64,000 nt of DNA from Chthonomonas sp. UBA1950 (GTDB lineage Bacteria > Armatimonadota > Fimbriimonadia > Fimbriimonadales > Fimbriimonadaceae), in assembly GCA_002336105.1 (NCBI GenBank), contig DDEQ01000039.1:282169-346168 (forward strand), read 5' to 3'. Made by a program: the position numbers and the translations under genes. Each line of letters opens with the position of its first letter. Within the stretch, counting starts at the first letter, position 1. The notes under the pieces are model-generated. The model saw only the letters and a program-made list of their open reading frames with translations. It searched no databases and was not told where the DNA came from. Below are positions 1 through 8,434 of the stretch, piece after piece.

Positions 1-28
1 GCTGCTCTACCGACTGAGCTACCGATCC
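1..28 (-). tRNA. tRNA, 5' part only, cut by window edge
   Basis: Read on the minus strand, the first 28 bases give a tRNA 5' half: acceptor arm GGATCGG, the bases TA at positions 8-9, D-stem GCTC, D-loop AGTCGGTA and the closing GAGC. The anticodon lies outside the window, so the amino acid cannot be named. The 5' end is placed at base 28 from the 7-base acceptor length. Confidence 0.85.
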
Positions 29-118
29 GAACCCATATATGATACCTTTCGAAGTTGATCAGGTCAAGAGTCGGCAGAAACTACGCTATGCAATTTGCGA
101 CTCAACTACACAAAGGCC

Positions 119-1012
119 TCAGCCACGAGTTCGCTGACGAGTGACATAAACGAAGTCAGCCAATCCGTTAGAAACCGTTACAGGCTCGGTACCATCGGTC
201 ATGACAACCGTCGGACCGTCTCCCCCATGGTTCCTTTTCAGGCGATAATTGATTCCCTGCCCATACATCACGTGCCCAGATCCAGCGACAATGACAATGA
301 CAGTATTCTTGGTTCCGTTCGTCGCAAGCCATTTGGCAGCGGTATCGGCCATGCCTTCATCCCAAAGGACCTGTGCTGAGTAGATGTTTGGGCTTGGTTC
401 GTGGCCTTGCATCATAGCGGAAAAGACCTGCCGATGGTTCTTGTTTCCAAGGAACATTTCCGAAGGTAGTTGGGATGCTTGTTCTGCGGTCAATCCTGCA
501 AAGCCTTGCTTTCCAACTGCTCGGACCCAATCGCGTGGTACGTTCAGAGCCAGAACTGGAAGCTTGTTTTGTCGAGCAACTTCGAAGATTGGCCGGTAGA
601 ACTTATAGTCGTATCCCCATTGCTTTTTCCAATCAACGCCTTCAAGGAAGGCGGATTCATCAACCGAATCGGCTGACCATTTATCCAGCCATTCCTGTTT
701 CGGTCTCGTAATATATTCGACTCCGATGACGACTTTGCGCCCTCTCTTTATCAGGGCTTCAATCACCTTTGCCTGCATCTTTTGGTGAAGTTCAGTTGCG
801 TGCTGTTCGCCAAGAAAGACAAATCTGTGTCCATCAGCTGCTGCGGCAACATCCTCTGCCAGAGCTGATTCGTGCGTCCTCATACTCAGCATTTGACCAA
901 GCATGACGGTAGATTCACCTTTATCTCCAAGCGGAAGGCGGAGGGGGTCGACGGCAATGGCGAGCGCAGCAACGAATATCATCGCACTCAGTTTAGCCTT
1001 TGGCGTAAGCAT
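119..1012 (-). CDS. ChaN/Tiki-superfamily haem-binding-type protein
   Basis: An exported protein of about 297 residues. The N-terminus has a basic stretch and a hydrophobic run (SAMIFVAALAIA) that looks like a signal peptide. The core carries the ChaN-family pattern: FVFLGEQHATELHQ with conserved Glu and His, then VVIGVEYITRP, a W-rich central part and a C-terminal VIVIVAGSGHVMYGQG strand-His block. ChaN relatives (PF04187) bind haem or act in iron uptake; the actual ligand here is unknown. A longer reading frame starts at 1180 but would run through the divergent lipoprotein gene, so I chose the ATG at 1012, which starts just before the signal peptide. Only 19 bases separate it from the divergent gene at 1032, so both promoters must overlap coding sequence. 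Confidence 0.8.
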   Translation of the reverse strand: MLTPKAKLSAMIFVAALAIAVDPLRLPLGDKGESTVMLGQMLSMRTHESALAEDVAAAADGHRFVFLGEQHATELHQKMQAKVIEALIKRGRKVVIGVEYITRPKQEWLDKWSADSVDESAFLEGVDWKKQWGYDYKFYRPIFEVARQNKLPVLALNVPRDWVRAVGKQGFAGLTAEQASQLPSEMFLGNKNHRQVFSAMMQGHEPSPNIYSAQVLWDEGMADTAAKWLATNGTKNTVIVIVAGSGHVMYGQGINYRLKRNHGGDGPTVVMTDGTEPVTVSNGLADFVYVTRQRTRG

Positions 1013-1031
1013 TTCTGCGGGGTAGTATCGA

Positions 1032-1610
1032 GTGATGCGATGGTGTTTGCTTGTCTTGGCAACCGTAATGATTGGTTGCTCACACCAGCCTTCACCTGAA
1101 ACGACTTCGACATCCAGCCCAAGCGAAGAAGTTCCTATCGATCCAGAAGCAAAATCCTTTGAGCAGTGGAAGACTGGCACCTACCAAATCAACGCATCAC
1201 TGGATTCGATTCAGGTTGCAAGAGACTCTTCATTCGAGATGTCTAAGAAAGCAGGTGGAAGTGCAGCTGACGCCTTATCAAATGTCACTGACCAACTGGA
1301 TGACGCCGCATCGGCCATTTCGGAGTACAGCGAAGGTCCAAAATCCAAAGAGGATCTACACAAGAATTTCGCAAGTTACGACGACCAAAGACTTCAAGCT
1401 ATTCAGGCTTGTATAGGTGCCCTTGAGACCCTCGACGAAGTGGATGAAACGATAACTGAACTGCAGAAAACAGCTCCGAAGCAATATCAACAAACACTTC
1501 AAGAAATCAGCGACTCTGTTAGCGAGGCAAATGATGCGCTGTCGGAGGCCGTAACCGGTTTTGGCGGAAAACTCCCACCCGACGAAGCTCCAGATAAACA
1601 GCCTAAGTGA
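1032..1610 (+). CDS. Small lipoprotein of unknown function
   Basis: I do not recognise the family. The first 16 residues are a lipoprotein signal peptide ending in the lipobox VMIGC, so the mature protein is probably lipid-anchored. The rest is hydrophilic and looks helical, with Gln/Asp/Glu/Ser-rich heptad-like stretches (for example DQLDDAASAISEYSE and ETITELQKTAPKQYQQ) that suggest a coiled-coil bundle, ending in a Pro-rich tail. Two ATG codons are adjacent at 1032 and 1035 and either could be used. The 3' end overlaps the convergent comFC gene by 8 bases, so the stop codons of the two genes lie within each other's coding sequence. Confidence 0.75.
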   Translation: MMRWCLLVLATVMIGCSHQPSPETTSTSSPSEEVPIDPEAKSFEQWKTGTYQINASLDSIQVARDSSFEMSKKAGGSAADALSNVTDQLDDAASAISEYSEGPKSKEDLHKNFASYDDQRLQAIQACIGALETLDEVDETITELQKTAPKQYQQTLQEISDSVSEANDALSEAVTGFGGKLPPDEAPDKQPK

Positions 1611-2232
1611 TTCCGCAGAACGAAATAACGCTGACCTGCAACGCACCTTGAGCTTTCAAAGCCTTGGAACACTCAATCGCTGTGCCCCCGCTGGTGACAA
1701 CATCGTCGATCAAGAAAACCGACTTCCCTTTCACCTCTTTGCTAGCTGAAAAGGCACCATCGAGGTTTAGTAATCGTTCCTCGTGACTCAACCCGGCTTG
1801 TGCAGGTGTACTTCGAGTTCTTTTAAGGTAGTTACTTCGCACCCTGTCCCCAAACGGCTCAGATAGTAAATCCGATTGGTTGAATCCCCGATGATTGCGG
1901 CGAGTCCAATGGATCGGGACCGGGATGACGATGGCATTCTCTTGGACCATATGGCCATGGAATTTATACATTTGGTTAGCCATCCATTTGGCAAGCGAAG
2001 TTGATCGGCTGTATTTGAGACGTTGAACTGCCTGAGCGGCTCTGCCTGAATAGAAATAGCAGTAAGAAACTTGGTCAAGGGTTCTGTGAGGGTCGCGCCA
2101 GGTGTTGACACGTTCTTCCATCTGCGAGATGCACACAGCGCATGGCGAATCTAGGCCGAGTAATCCGCATAAAGCGCATTTGTGCGGATAGGCTAGATCA
2201 AGGCATCTTCGCACAAACTCCATCAAAAGCAT
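1603..2232 (-). CDS. comFC: ComF family phosphoribosyltransferase-like protein
   Basis: A 209-residue protein with the two halves expected of ComFC. Near the N-terminus, CALCG and CAVC form a zinc-finger-like cysteine pair (about residues 19-36). The C-terminal half is a PRTase fold, with GFNQSDLLS in the middle and the PRPP-binding loop VFLIDDVVTSGGT near residue 172. ComFC proteins support natural DNA uptake, probably in single-strand DNA processing in the cytoplasm, although PRTase activity is not proven. Two in-frame ATGs (2232, 2223) compete as starts. The gene is alone, convergent with the lipoprotein gene on one side and divergent from panD on the other. No other competence gene is nearby; the GspE/PilB-like ATPase lies 31 kb away. 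Confidence 0.9.
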   Translation of the reverse strand: MLLMEFVRRCLDLAYPHKCALCGLLGLDSPCAVCISQMEERVNTWRDPHRTLDQVSYCYFYSGRAAQAVQRLKYSRSTSLAKWMANQMYKFHGHMVQENAIVIPVPIHWTRRNHRGFNQSDLLSEPFGDRVRSNYLKRTRSTPAQAGLSHEERLLNLDGAFSASKEVKGKSVFLIDDVVTSGGTAIECSKALKAQGALQVSVISFCGIT

Positions 2233-2332
2233 TATCGCTGATCTCTAGTCGCCTTGAAAAATTCACACGTATACATCCTTATAGTCTTTCAGACCGGTTT
2301 AGTCTGGCAAGGTATCCTAAAAGGGTTTAGTC

Positions 2333-2695
2333 ATGCGACTGTCTCAACTCCTAAAAGCCAAAATCCACCACGCTCGTGTCACGTATGCGAATCCAGATTA
2401 TGTGGGAAGCATCGAAGTCGACAAGAAACTGATGGACTATGTGGGAATTCAGGACGGCGAACTCGTTCATATTTGGGCGGTCGACCATACAGCGAGAATT
2501 CAAACCTACGCGTTCGCTGGTCCAGAAGGAGCAATTGGGTTAAACGGTGGTGCGGCTCATTTCTTCAAAGAAGGAGACAAAATCATCATCGCGGCTTTTG
2601 ATCTCTCCGACGAGCCTATTACTCCAAAGGTTGTTTTGCTCGATGAACGTAACAAGATCGTCCGAGACATGACTCCTTTCTCAGTAGTCGGCTAA
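2333..2695 (+). CDS. panD: Aspartate 1-decarboxylase
   Basis: This enzyme makes beta-alanine from L-aspartate for pantothenate and coenzyme A. At 120 residues it has the usual PanD length. It is made as a proenzyme: the conserved YVGS site at residues 23-26 is where self-cleavage between Gly25 and Ser26 produces the pyruvoyl group. Other hallmarks are KIHHARVTYA at the start, the GPEGAIGLNGGAAH loop and the C-terminal PKVVLLDERNKIV. The M42 peptidase gene begins 10 bases downstream, so the two are probably co-transcribed. No other pantothenate gene is in the window. Confidence 0.96.
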   Translation: MRLSQLLKAKIHHARVTYANPDYVGSIEVDKKLMDYVGIQDGELVHIWAVDHTARIQTYAFAGPEGAIGLNGGAAHFFKEGDKIIIAAFDLSDEPITPKVVLLDERNKIVRDMTPFSVVG

Positions 2696-2705
2696 ACTTT
2701 TCTTT

Positions 2706-3746
2706 GTGAATATCGAACTTCTGCGCGAGCTAACCGAAGCTCGTGGAATTTCTGGTCAAGAAGATGCCGTTCGCGAGATTGTCCGACGCGAATTTTCAGG
2801 CATGGGAGAGCTTTCGGCTGATCGCATGGGCAACCTCACTCTTCTAAAGAAGGGAAAAGGCGAAAAGAAACTTATGATCGCCGCTCACATGGACGAGATC
2901 GGCTTCATGGTGAAGTTTATCGAGAAAGATGGATTCCTTCGGTTGCAGACCATTGGCGGCTGGGATCCTCGACAGATGAATTCTCAGCGAGTCATCATAG
3001 GAGCTAAAGATGGTCCAATACAAGGCGTCCTGATGTACGGCACAAAGCCAACTCACATGCTGTCACCTGAAGAGGCTAAAGCGGGGCAGAACCACGAGTC
3101 ATTCTTCGTTGACACAGGCATGTCAGCCGACGAAGTTCGAGCCAAGATTCGATTAGGCGACCAGGTCACGATGGATCGCAACTTCATCTCCTTGGGCAGT
3201 ATGTTGACCTGCAAAACGATGGATGATCGCGTCGGACTATTTGTCATGATCGAAGCGCTAAAAGCAGCTAAGTCAAATGATGTCGATGTTTATGCTGTTG
3301 CCACCGTGCAAGAAGAAGTCGGTCTTCGCGGTGCGGCTGCGGCTGGTTCAGCTATCGCCCCCGACATTGCGGTAGCTCTTGATATCACACTCGCCAACGA
3401 TATTCCGGGCGTTGGTGAAGCAGACCACGTGACCAAACTTGGGGCTGGCACCGCGATCAAGATCATGGACGGCTCCCTTATTTGCCATCCAAAGGTTGTT
3501 GATCACTTCCGCACGTTGGCTGAGAAGAACAATATCAGGCACCAGATGGAGGTTCTTCCACGCGGTGGCACCGATGCCGGAGCCATTCAACGCCTCCATG
3601 GGGGCATCCCATCAATCACACTCTCAATCCCGACTCGCTACGTTCACACCGTGAATGAAACCGTGAGCGCCGCCGACGTTCAGGCATCGATCGATTTGCT
3701 GGCAAAGTACATCGAAGACGCACACAACGGCGATTATTCGTACTAA
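2706..3746 (+). CDS. M42 family metallo-aminopeptidase
   Basis: A cytosolic two-metal aminopeptidase of the M42 (glutamyl aminopeptidase/PepA-Sgc/FrvX) family, 346 residues. Metal and catalytic motifs are all present in order: AAHMDEIGFMV (His and Asp), the TCKTMDDRVG block with the bridging Asp, TVQEEVGLRGA with the catalytic Glu pair, ALDITLANDIPG, and GGTDAGAIQ near the end; a late HTVNE supplies the last His. The start is GTG at 2706, because the sequence MNIELLRELTEARGISGQE aligns with the family N-terminus. Substrate preference cannot be read from sequence. It follows panD by 10 bases. Confidence 0.93.
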   Translation: MNIELLRELTEARGISGQEDAVREIVRREFSGMGELSADRMGNLTLLKKGKGEKKLMIAAHMDEIGFMVKFIEKDGFLRLQTIGGWDPRQMNSQRVIIGAKDGPIQGVLMYGTKPTHMLSPEEAKAGQNHESFFVDTGMSADEVRAKIRLGDQVTMDRNFISLGSMLTCKTMDDRVGLFVMIEALKAAKSNDVDVYAVATVQEEVGLRGAAAAGSAIAPDIAVALDITLANDIPGVGEADHVTKLGAGTAIKIMDGSLICHPKVVDHFRTLAEKNNIRHQMEVLPRGGTDAGAIQRLHGGIPSITLSIPTRYVHTVNETVSAADVQASIDLLAKYIEDAHNGDYSY

Positions 3747-3754
3747 AAACGAAT

Positions 3755-3780
3755 CGGTGGCTAGGGATTCCTAGCCACCG
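3755..3780. terminator. Hairpin between convergent genes
   Basis: A perfect 11-bp stem (CGGTGGCTAGG, loop GATT, CCTAGCCACCG) lies just after the M42 stop codon. On the plus strand no T run follows; on the minus strand a short T-rich stretch (ATTCGTTTTT) follows, so it may end transcription of the opposite gene better than that of M42. The remaining bases to 3885 hold nothing I can identify. Confidence 0.6.
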
Positions 3781-3885
3781 AAACCGATCAAGAATCTAAG
3801 AGTCCGACACCTGCAAAGGCAAAAAGAAACAAGCTGTCGTATAAATGCAGCACATTTCGACAAAACAAGACCTAGAATAATCACC

Positions 3886-4359
3886 CTAGGACCTTTCGTT
3901 ATAGTTTGTTTCAGAAACCCCATCAAGTCGCAGTTCGCTTCCGTACCGATGAAGCTGAGGGCATGCGGTTTGTAGAAAATCCAAAACCGCTTTTGTGTTT
4001 TCCACGGCAGCAAACCGTCGTTTGGCCCCCGTCTCAATCCAGAGACCATCTTGTTTTGTTATTGCCATCTGTGATTTCGACCAAGCTTTACCGGGCGCTA
4101 CTCGAGAAATATCGTTCAGTCGGACCTTATACACGACATACAGCCCAGAACGCAATCTGAGATATTCCCCGTCGAAAACAAGCCTTTGGGGCCAGATAAG
4201 TAATGAATAGACAATGAGAAAGCCGGCAAGTAAGCCAGCGTTGAAGCTTTCACCGAGGAAAGCGTAAAACAACACCGCTCCAACGATAAAGGCAACGCAA
4301 ATGGCGACGAACGCAACAACAGCGTACTGAAACTTGATCGGAAACTGAGTCGGATTCAA
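3886..4359 (-). CDS. Small membrane protein with PH-like domain
   Basis: A 157-residue protein with two N-terminal membrane helices (about residues 12-33 and 40-57) and then a beta-rich soluble part beginning LVFDGEYLRLRSGLYVVYKV and continuing NDISRV. That arrangement resembles bacterial PH-like (bPH/DUF304-type) membrane proteins; the assignment is from shape only and the function is unknown. Its start codon overlaps the stop of the aldehyde dehydrogenase gene by 4 bases, so translation is probably coupled. Confidence 0.65.
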   Translation of the reverse strand: MNPTQFPIKFQYAVVAFVAICVAFIVGAVLFYAFLGESFNAGLLAGFLIVYSLLIWPQRLVFDGEYLRLRSGLYVVYKVRLNDISRVAPGKAWSKSQMAITKQDGLWIETGAKRRFAAVENTKAVLDFLQTACPQLHRYGSELRLDGVSETNYNERS

Positions 4360-5792
4360 TTCATTCTCCTAACTAATGATTTTGGCGTTGTCATCTCAAT
4401 CATTGCTGACCGAACACCTTCCCTTCCCCATCCACTACGCTTTTCACCTCCATACGGAACGGCATCAAAGCGTAGAGTTGGAACATCGTTGTGTACGATT
4501 CCTCCAATGACAAGGTCATCAAAGAGGCGGTCAACGAATGCCTGATCCTCGGTGAAGACTCCACATTGAATACCAAATCGAGACGCATTGATTCTTGCTA
4601 CTACTTCGTCAATCGAACGGTATGGAGCCAGAGTCAGGACTGGCCCAAAAACCTCTTCTGTGAATAGCTGACTGGTTTTGGGGACATTCTCTATGAGAGT
4701 CGGCAAATAGACGTTCCCATCGGAACCGCCGCCTGCCAGAATTGTTGCTCCGTTTGATACAGCTTCTTCAATCATGGCGGTGACCTTTTCCAAGGCTGAC
4801 TTATTGATAAGCGGGCCGCAGACGATGTTCTCGCCTCTTGGGTCACCGAAGGGGCAATCGATTGTTGCCTTAATCAAGGAAGATCTTGCTTGATCGTAAA
4901 GAGATTGATGTACCAGAACGTGCTGTACAGAGATACATACTTGTCCTGCATAACCATAGGCTCCTGAAGCCATTCGTGAAACTGCATTCTCTAAATCAGC
5001 ATCACTATGAACAATGGCAAATGCGTCTCCTCCGAGTTCGAGAGTTACTCTCTTTGTTGGATAAGACTCTTTGATGCCCCAACCAACCTCTTCAGATCCA
5101 GTGAAAGAAATCATCGATATTCTTTCGTCAGAAAGTGCTTTTACCAGATGTCGAGTGTCACCGTTCCAAGCGTTCAGAACCCCTGGTGGACAACCTGCTT
5201 CGTGAATCAGTCGCGCTAAAGCTAAGGTTGATAAGGCTGCCATCGGGCTTGGCTTTAAGACGACTGTGTTTCCTGTCGCCAAAACTGGTGCAATTTTATG
5301 TGCTGCCAAGTTGAAGGGCCAATTATAAGGTGTGATCGCAAAGATAACTCCAATAGGAAACCTTACGAATTCTGCTGAACAGTAAGTTCCGCGTGGATCT
5401 TGTCTGAGGGAAACCTTCTCTGTCCCCCATGTCGACAACTCATCGGCTGCGATTTCGAAGGTGATTGCAAGGCGATCCACCTCAGCTCTTGCCCAAGTTA
5501 TAGGCTTTCCAACTTCTAAAACGAGAAGTTCTGCAAGTTCTTCTTTGCGTTCGATAACGAGTTCAGCAATACGGAACAATAGCAATTTCCGTTCGGTAAC
5601 CGAACTTTTTCGCCAAGAACCAAAAGCATCATGTGCTGCCTCAATACAACCACGAAGCTCTAGTTCGGCACCCTCAGCAACTGTACCGACAATGCTGCCG
5701 TCAAACGGGTTTCGTACCACGTCTTTTCCGGTTGATTGGTCGCAGGGACCACCGACAAAGTGCCCTGCAATGAGCAGCTCTCCATGCCTCAT
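4356..5792 (-). CDS. NAD(P)-dependent aldehyde dehydrogenase
   Basis: A full-length 478-residue ALDH-superfamily enzyme oxidising an aldehyde to an acid. Visible landmarks: the N169-type motif in ITPYNWPFNL, the cofactor-binding VLKPSPMAALS, ISFTGSEEVG, the catalytic base Glu in TLELGGDAF, the catalytic Cys in GYAGQVCISVQ, and EEVFGPVLTL near the C-terminus. Overall it is closest in feel to the lactaldehyde/glyceraldehyde-3-phosphate (GapN-like) branch of non-phosphorylating enzymes, but the substrate is inferred only loosely. The ATG at 5792 is the first in frame. It is co-transcribed with the PH-like membrane protein. Upstream on the same strand lies the ahcY terminator, so it probably has its own promoter in the short gap. 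Confidence 0.92.
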   Translation of the reverse strand: MRHGELLIAGHFVGGPCDQSTGKDVVRNPFDGSIVGTVAEGAELELRGCIEAAHDAFGSWRKSSVTERKLLLFRIAELVIERKEELAELLVLEVGKPITWARAEVDRLAITFEIAADELSTWGTEKVSLRQDPRGTYCSAEFVRFPIGVIFAITPYNWPFNLAAHKIAPVLATGNTVVLKPSPMAALSTLALARLIHEAGCPPGVLNAWNGDTRHLVKALSDERISMISFTGSEEVGWGIKESYPTKRVTLELGGDAFAIVHSDADLENAVSRMASGAYGYAGQVCISVQHVLVHQSLYDQARSSLIKATIDCPFGDPRGENIVCGPLINKSALEKVTAMIEEAVSNGATILAGGGSDGNVYLPTLIENVPKTSQLFTEEVFGPVLTLAPYRSIDEVVARINASRFGIQCGVFTEDQAFVDRLFDDLVIGGIVHNDVPTLRFDAVPYGGEKRSGWGREGVRSAMIEMTTPKSLVRRMN

Positions 5793-5810
5793 AAGTTCAT
5801 TTTGACAAAG

Positions 5811-5846
5811 AAAAACCCCTCCGAGAGCAAACGACTCGGAGGGGTT
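5811..5846 (-). terminator. Rho-independent terminator of ahcY
   Basis: A 12-bp stem (AACCCCTCCGAG pairing with CTCGGAGGGGTT, loop of 9) lies 12 bases after the ahcY stop codon. On the minus strand it is followed directly by TTTTTC, the classical intrinsic terminator form. Confidence 0.9.
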
Positions 5847-5858
5847 GTCAATCTGTGT

Positions 5859-7274
5859 TTAGTATCTATAGGTCTCTGACTTATAGGGACCGTCAACAGA
5901 AACACCGATGTAAGCCGCCTGCTCGGTAGACAGAACAGAAAGTTGTGCATCGAGCTTCTTCAACTGAAGACGTGCAACTTTCTCGTCAAGATGTTTCGGC
6001 AAAACATAGACTCCAGGAGCATAATTTCCCTTCTTCGTCCACAACTCGATTTGAGCCATCACTTGGTTCGCAAAAGACGATGACATCACATAGGATGGGT
6101 GTCCTGTTGCACAACCGAGATTGACGAGTCTCCCTTTCGCCAAGAGAATGATTCTTCGTCCATCCGGCAAGATGATGTGATCGACTTGTGGCTTGATCTC
6201 TTCCCACTGATAGCCTGACATTGATGCGACATCAATCTCACTATCGAAGTGTCCGATGTTACAAACAATCGCGTTATTCTTCATCTTGATCATATGCTCA
6301 TGACGAATAACGCCGAAATTGCCTGTGCAAGTCACGAAGATATCTGCCTTGTCGGCAGCATATTCCATTGTAACGACCTTATAACCTTCCATCGCCGCTT
6401 GCAGAGCGCAGATCGGGTCAACCTCGGTTACCCAAACCTGAGCACTCAGTGCCCGTAATGCTTGAGCAGAGCCTTTGCCTACATCCCCGTATCCGCAAAC
6501 AACCGCAATCTTTCCGGCTACCATCACGTCCGTCGCTCGCTTGATTCCATCAACGAGTGACTCTCGGCAACCATAGAGATTGTCGAACTTGGACTTGGTC
6601 ACACTGTCATTCACGTTAAACGCCGCAAACGGAAGGATTCCCTTCTTCTGCATTTCGTAAAGACGGTGAACGCCAGTTGTCGTTTCCTCGCTCACGCCCT
6701 TAATCTGGTCGCGAATCCTGCTGTAGTAACCTGGCTTTTCGGCAAGTCTCTTTCGGATCGCAGCAAACAAAACGGTTTCTTCTTCGCTGGTTGGATGGTC
6801 GAGCAATGATGGATCAGATTCAGCTCTTGACCCTAGAATGATCAATAAGGTTGCATCTCCACCATCGTCGAGAATCATATTTGGAGTACCACCATCGCTC
6901 CATTCCATGATTTTGTGGGTGAACTCCCAATACGCTTCAAGCGACTCACCTTTGTAAGCAAAGACAGGAATTCCATCTTCGGCAATCGCGGCGGCGGCGT
7001 GGTCCTGAGTGCTAAAAATGTTGCAGGAAGCCCATCGAACTTCTGCACCAAGAGCAACCAACGTCTCAATAAGCACAGCTGTCTGAATCGTCATATGTAA
7101 CGACCCAGCAATCTTGGCTCCTTTAAGTGGTTGCGAAGCCGCGAATTCGTCGCGGATTGCCATTAAGCCCGGCATCTCCGTCTCGGCAATTGCGATCTCT
7201 TTCCTTCCCCATGCCGCAAGCGATAGATCAGCTACGTGAAAGTCAGTTTTGATTGGGTTTGCGATTGTGTCCAT
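5859..7274 (-). CDS. ahcY: Adenosylhomocysteinase (SAH hydrolase)
   Basis: It splits S-adenosylhomocysteine into adenosine and homocysteine in the cytosol, recycling the product of SAM-dependent methylation. The 471-residue sequence starts at the substrate domain (AGSLHMTIQTAVLIE, about 56-70), carries the conserved FNVNDSVTKSKFDN block with the catalytic Lys/Asp region (219-232), the Rossmann NAD motif GYGDVGKGSA (261-270), CNIGHFDSEID, and ends in KSETYRY, the conserved Lys-x-x-x-Tyr-Arg-Tyr tail needed for NAD binding. Expression is predicted to be switched on by its own substrate, through the SAH riboswitch and terminator at 7314-7450. An intrinsic terminator follows the gene. Confidence 0.98.
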   Translation of the reverse strand: MDTIANPIKTDFHVADLSLAAWGRKEIAIAETEMPGLMAIRDEFAASQPLKGAKIAGSLHMTIQTAVLIETLVALGAEVRWASCNIFSTQDHAAAAIAEDGIPVFAYKGESLEAYWEFTHKIMEWSDGGTPNMILDDGGDATLLIILGSRAESDPSLLDHPTSEEETVLFAAIRKRLAEKPGYYSRIRDQIKGVSEETTTGVHRLYEMQKKGILPFAAFNVNDSVTKSKFDNLYGCRESLVDGIKRATDVMVAGKIAVVCGYGDVGKGSAQALRALSAQVWVTEVDPICALQAAMEGYKVVTMEYAADKADIFVTCTGNFGVIRHEHMIKMKNNAIVCNIGHFDSEIDVASMSGYQWEEIKPQVDHIILPDGRRIILLAKGRLVNLGCATGHPSYVMSSSFANQVMAQIELWTKKGNYAPGVYVLPKHLDEKVARLQLKKLDAQLSVLSTEQAAYIGVSVDGPYKSETYRY

Positions 7275-7313
7275 ATCATCTCCTTGGACCCGAATGCATT
7301 GTTCTCATAGAGC

Positions 7314-7366
7314 AAAAAAACTCGTGAGAAACCAGTGCAGTTTTGACAGGTCTTATCAATCACGAG
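7314..7366 (-). terminator. Riboswitch-controlled intrinsic terminator
   Basis: On the minus strand, CTCGTGA (7366-7360) can pair with TCACGAG (7327-7321), directly followed by seven T residues (7320-7314). The 5' arm shares its first three bases (CTC) with the GCGCTC strand that the SAH-bound riboswitch needs, so aptamer folding and terminator folding should exclude each other. The loop contains a further small hairpin (AAACTGCACTGGTTT). The expected logic is read-through when SAH is bound, that is an ON switch. Confidence 0.85.
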
Positions 7367-7450
7367 CGCCGTTGGGACTTGCAGATCATCTGAAATGATC
7401 TAACCGTCGAGCGAGCCTGGTGACAAGCATCGCAGCGCTCCTCGCTCAAC
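7361..7450 (-). promoter_or_regulatory. SAH riboswitch upstream of ahcY
   Basis: On the minus strand the leader reads GAGCGAGGAGCGCTGC, then CCAGGCTCGCTC, a separate hairpin (GATCATTTCAGATGATC) and CAACGGCGCTCGTG. These are the signature blocks of the S-adenosylhomocysteine riboswitch. P1 is 7447-7441 (GAGCGAG) with 7415-7409 (CTCGCTC). The pseudoknot-like helix joins 7440-7435 (GAGCGC) to 7369-7364 (GCGCTC). A possible -10 element CATAAT sits at 7463-7458, with no convincing -35. Confidence 0.93.
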
Positions 7451-7494
7451 AACGGTTATTATGGCATTTGAACCAGCAAGATTAGGGTCTGAGG

Positions 7495-8415
7495 TTACTT
7501 TCTGGCGACCCATCCGTAGGTTTCGTAATAGTTGGTAAATGTGTCTCCAGAGACATCAAACACCATGTAGCCTTCTGGGAACAATCCCAATCTCGGGCCA
7601 CGCCACCAGTTACCGCAAACCGAACCACCCGTGATAAACCGAACTCCGCCATAGCTGATATCTTCGACAACGTGCGTATGTCCTTGCAAAACCAACTTCA
7701 CGTTATTTTGAATGGATAGGTCAACGATTTCTTTGCCGTTTGTGATAAGCCACGAGTCATCAGCCGCTTTGTTTGCTCCTTCGCTAACTTGCACGATAGT
7801 TGAGATCGCAGGACAATGCAAAACGAGGGTTTTGGGCATCGTTGGATATTTGGCAAGATCAGTTTTTAGCCAAGCCATTTGAGCTGGATCGATTTCAGAT
7901 CGCCATCCGTCCACAAGATCAGGTTGAACTGTATCTAGAAGGTAAAACCGCCAACCGTTAAAACTAAAAGCTCGATACAGCGAACCTTTGAGGACCAGAT
8001 CCTGAATCATTTTCTTGCCGTAATAGGCGGAATTTTTGTCAGAATCCTTATCTCCCCAACCGAAAACATCGTGGTTACCCACCACGCTATAGACGGGCAT
8101 CTCAAGCGGCTTAAGTGCATCGGCAAGAAGCTTAAACTGCATGTCCGCCCGTTGCTTCGTGACCTTCAAAAGGTCCATCACATGATCTCCACCGATCAAG
8201 ATGAAGTCTGGGCGAGTTTTCATTGCCTTGATCTTCTTTACAGCCTCTTTTACTCCAAGATTCCCGTCAAGTTCCGGTTGGATATGAATATCCGTGAAGT
8301 GAACAAAACGGAATTTAGAGGCAGAAGGACTCAGTAGTTGAGGACTAGGCTTAAACGCTAGGCTCAGCCCCGATGCGGCCATGCCGCCTAGAACTTCTCG
8401 CCGGGTAATACTCAT
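7495..8415 (-). CDS. Exported calcineurin-like metallophosphoesterase
   Basis: A 306-residue phosphoesterase. The N-terminus MSITRREVLGGMAASG has the paired arginines and hydrophobic stretch of a Tat signal, so the protein is probably exported folded. The five metallophosphoesterase motifs are present: FTDIHIQPE, GGDHVMD, VVGNHD, VLHCP and GHTHVVED. Family members hydrolyse phosphomono- or diesters with two metal ions; the closest look is to Icc/CpdA-like enzymes, but the substrate is not known. It lies 19 bases after the MFS transporter gene on the same strand and is probably the last gene of that transcript. Confidence 0.88.
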   Translation of the reverse strand: MSITRREVLGGMAASGLSLAFKPSPQLLSPSASKFRFVHFTDIHIQPELDGNLGVKEAVKKIKAMKTRPDFILIGGDHVMDLLKVTKQRADMQFKLLADALKPLEMPVYSVVGNHDVFGWGDKDSDKNSAYYGKKMIQDLVLKGSLYRAFSFNGWRFYLLDTVQPDLVDGWRSEIDPAQMAWLKTDLAKYPTMPKTLVLHCPAISTIVQVSEGANKAADDSWLITNGKEIVDLSIQNNVKLVLQGHTHVVEDISYGGVRFITGGSVCGNWWRGPRLGLFPEGYMVFDVSGDTFTNYYETYGWVARK

Positions 8416-8434
8416 ATCTACATCATCGGAATAA

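Noticed and set aside
1013..1180. N-terminal extension of the ChaN-like protein to 1180
   Set aside because: It would cover the start and signal peptide of the divergent lipoprotein gene, and the extra 56 residues precede an obvious signal sequence.
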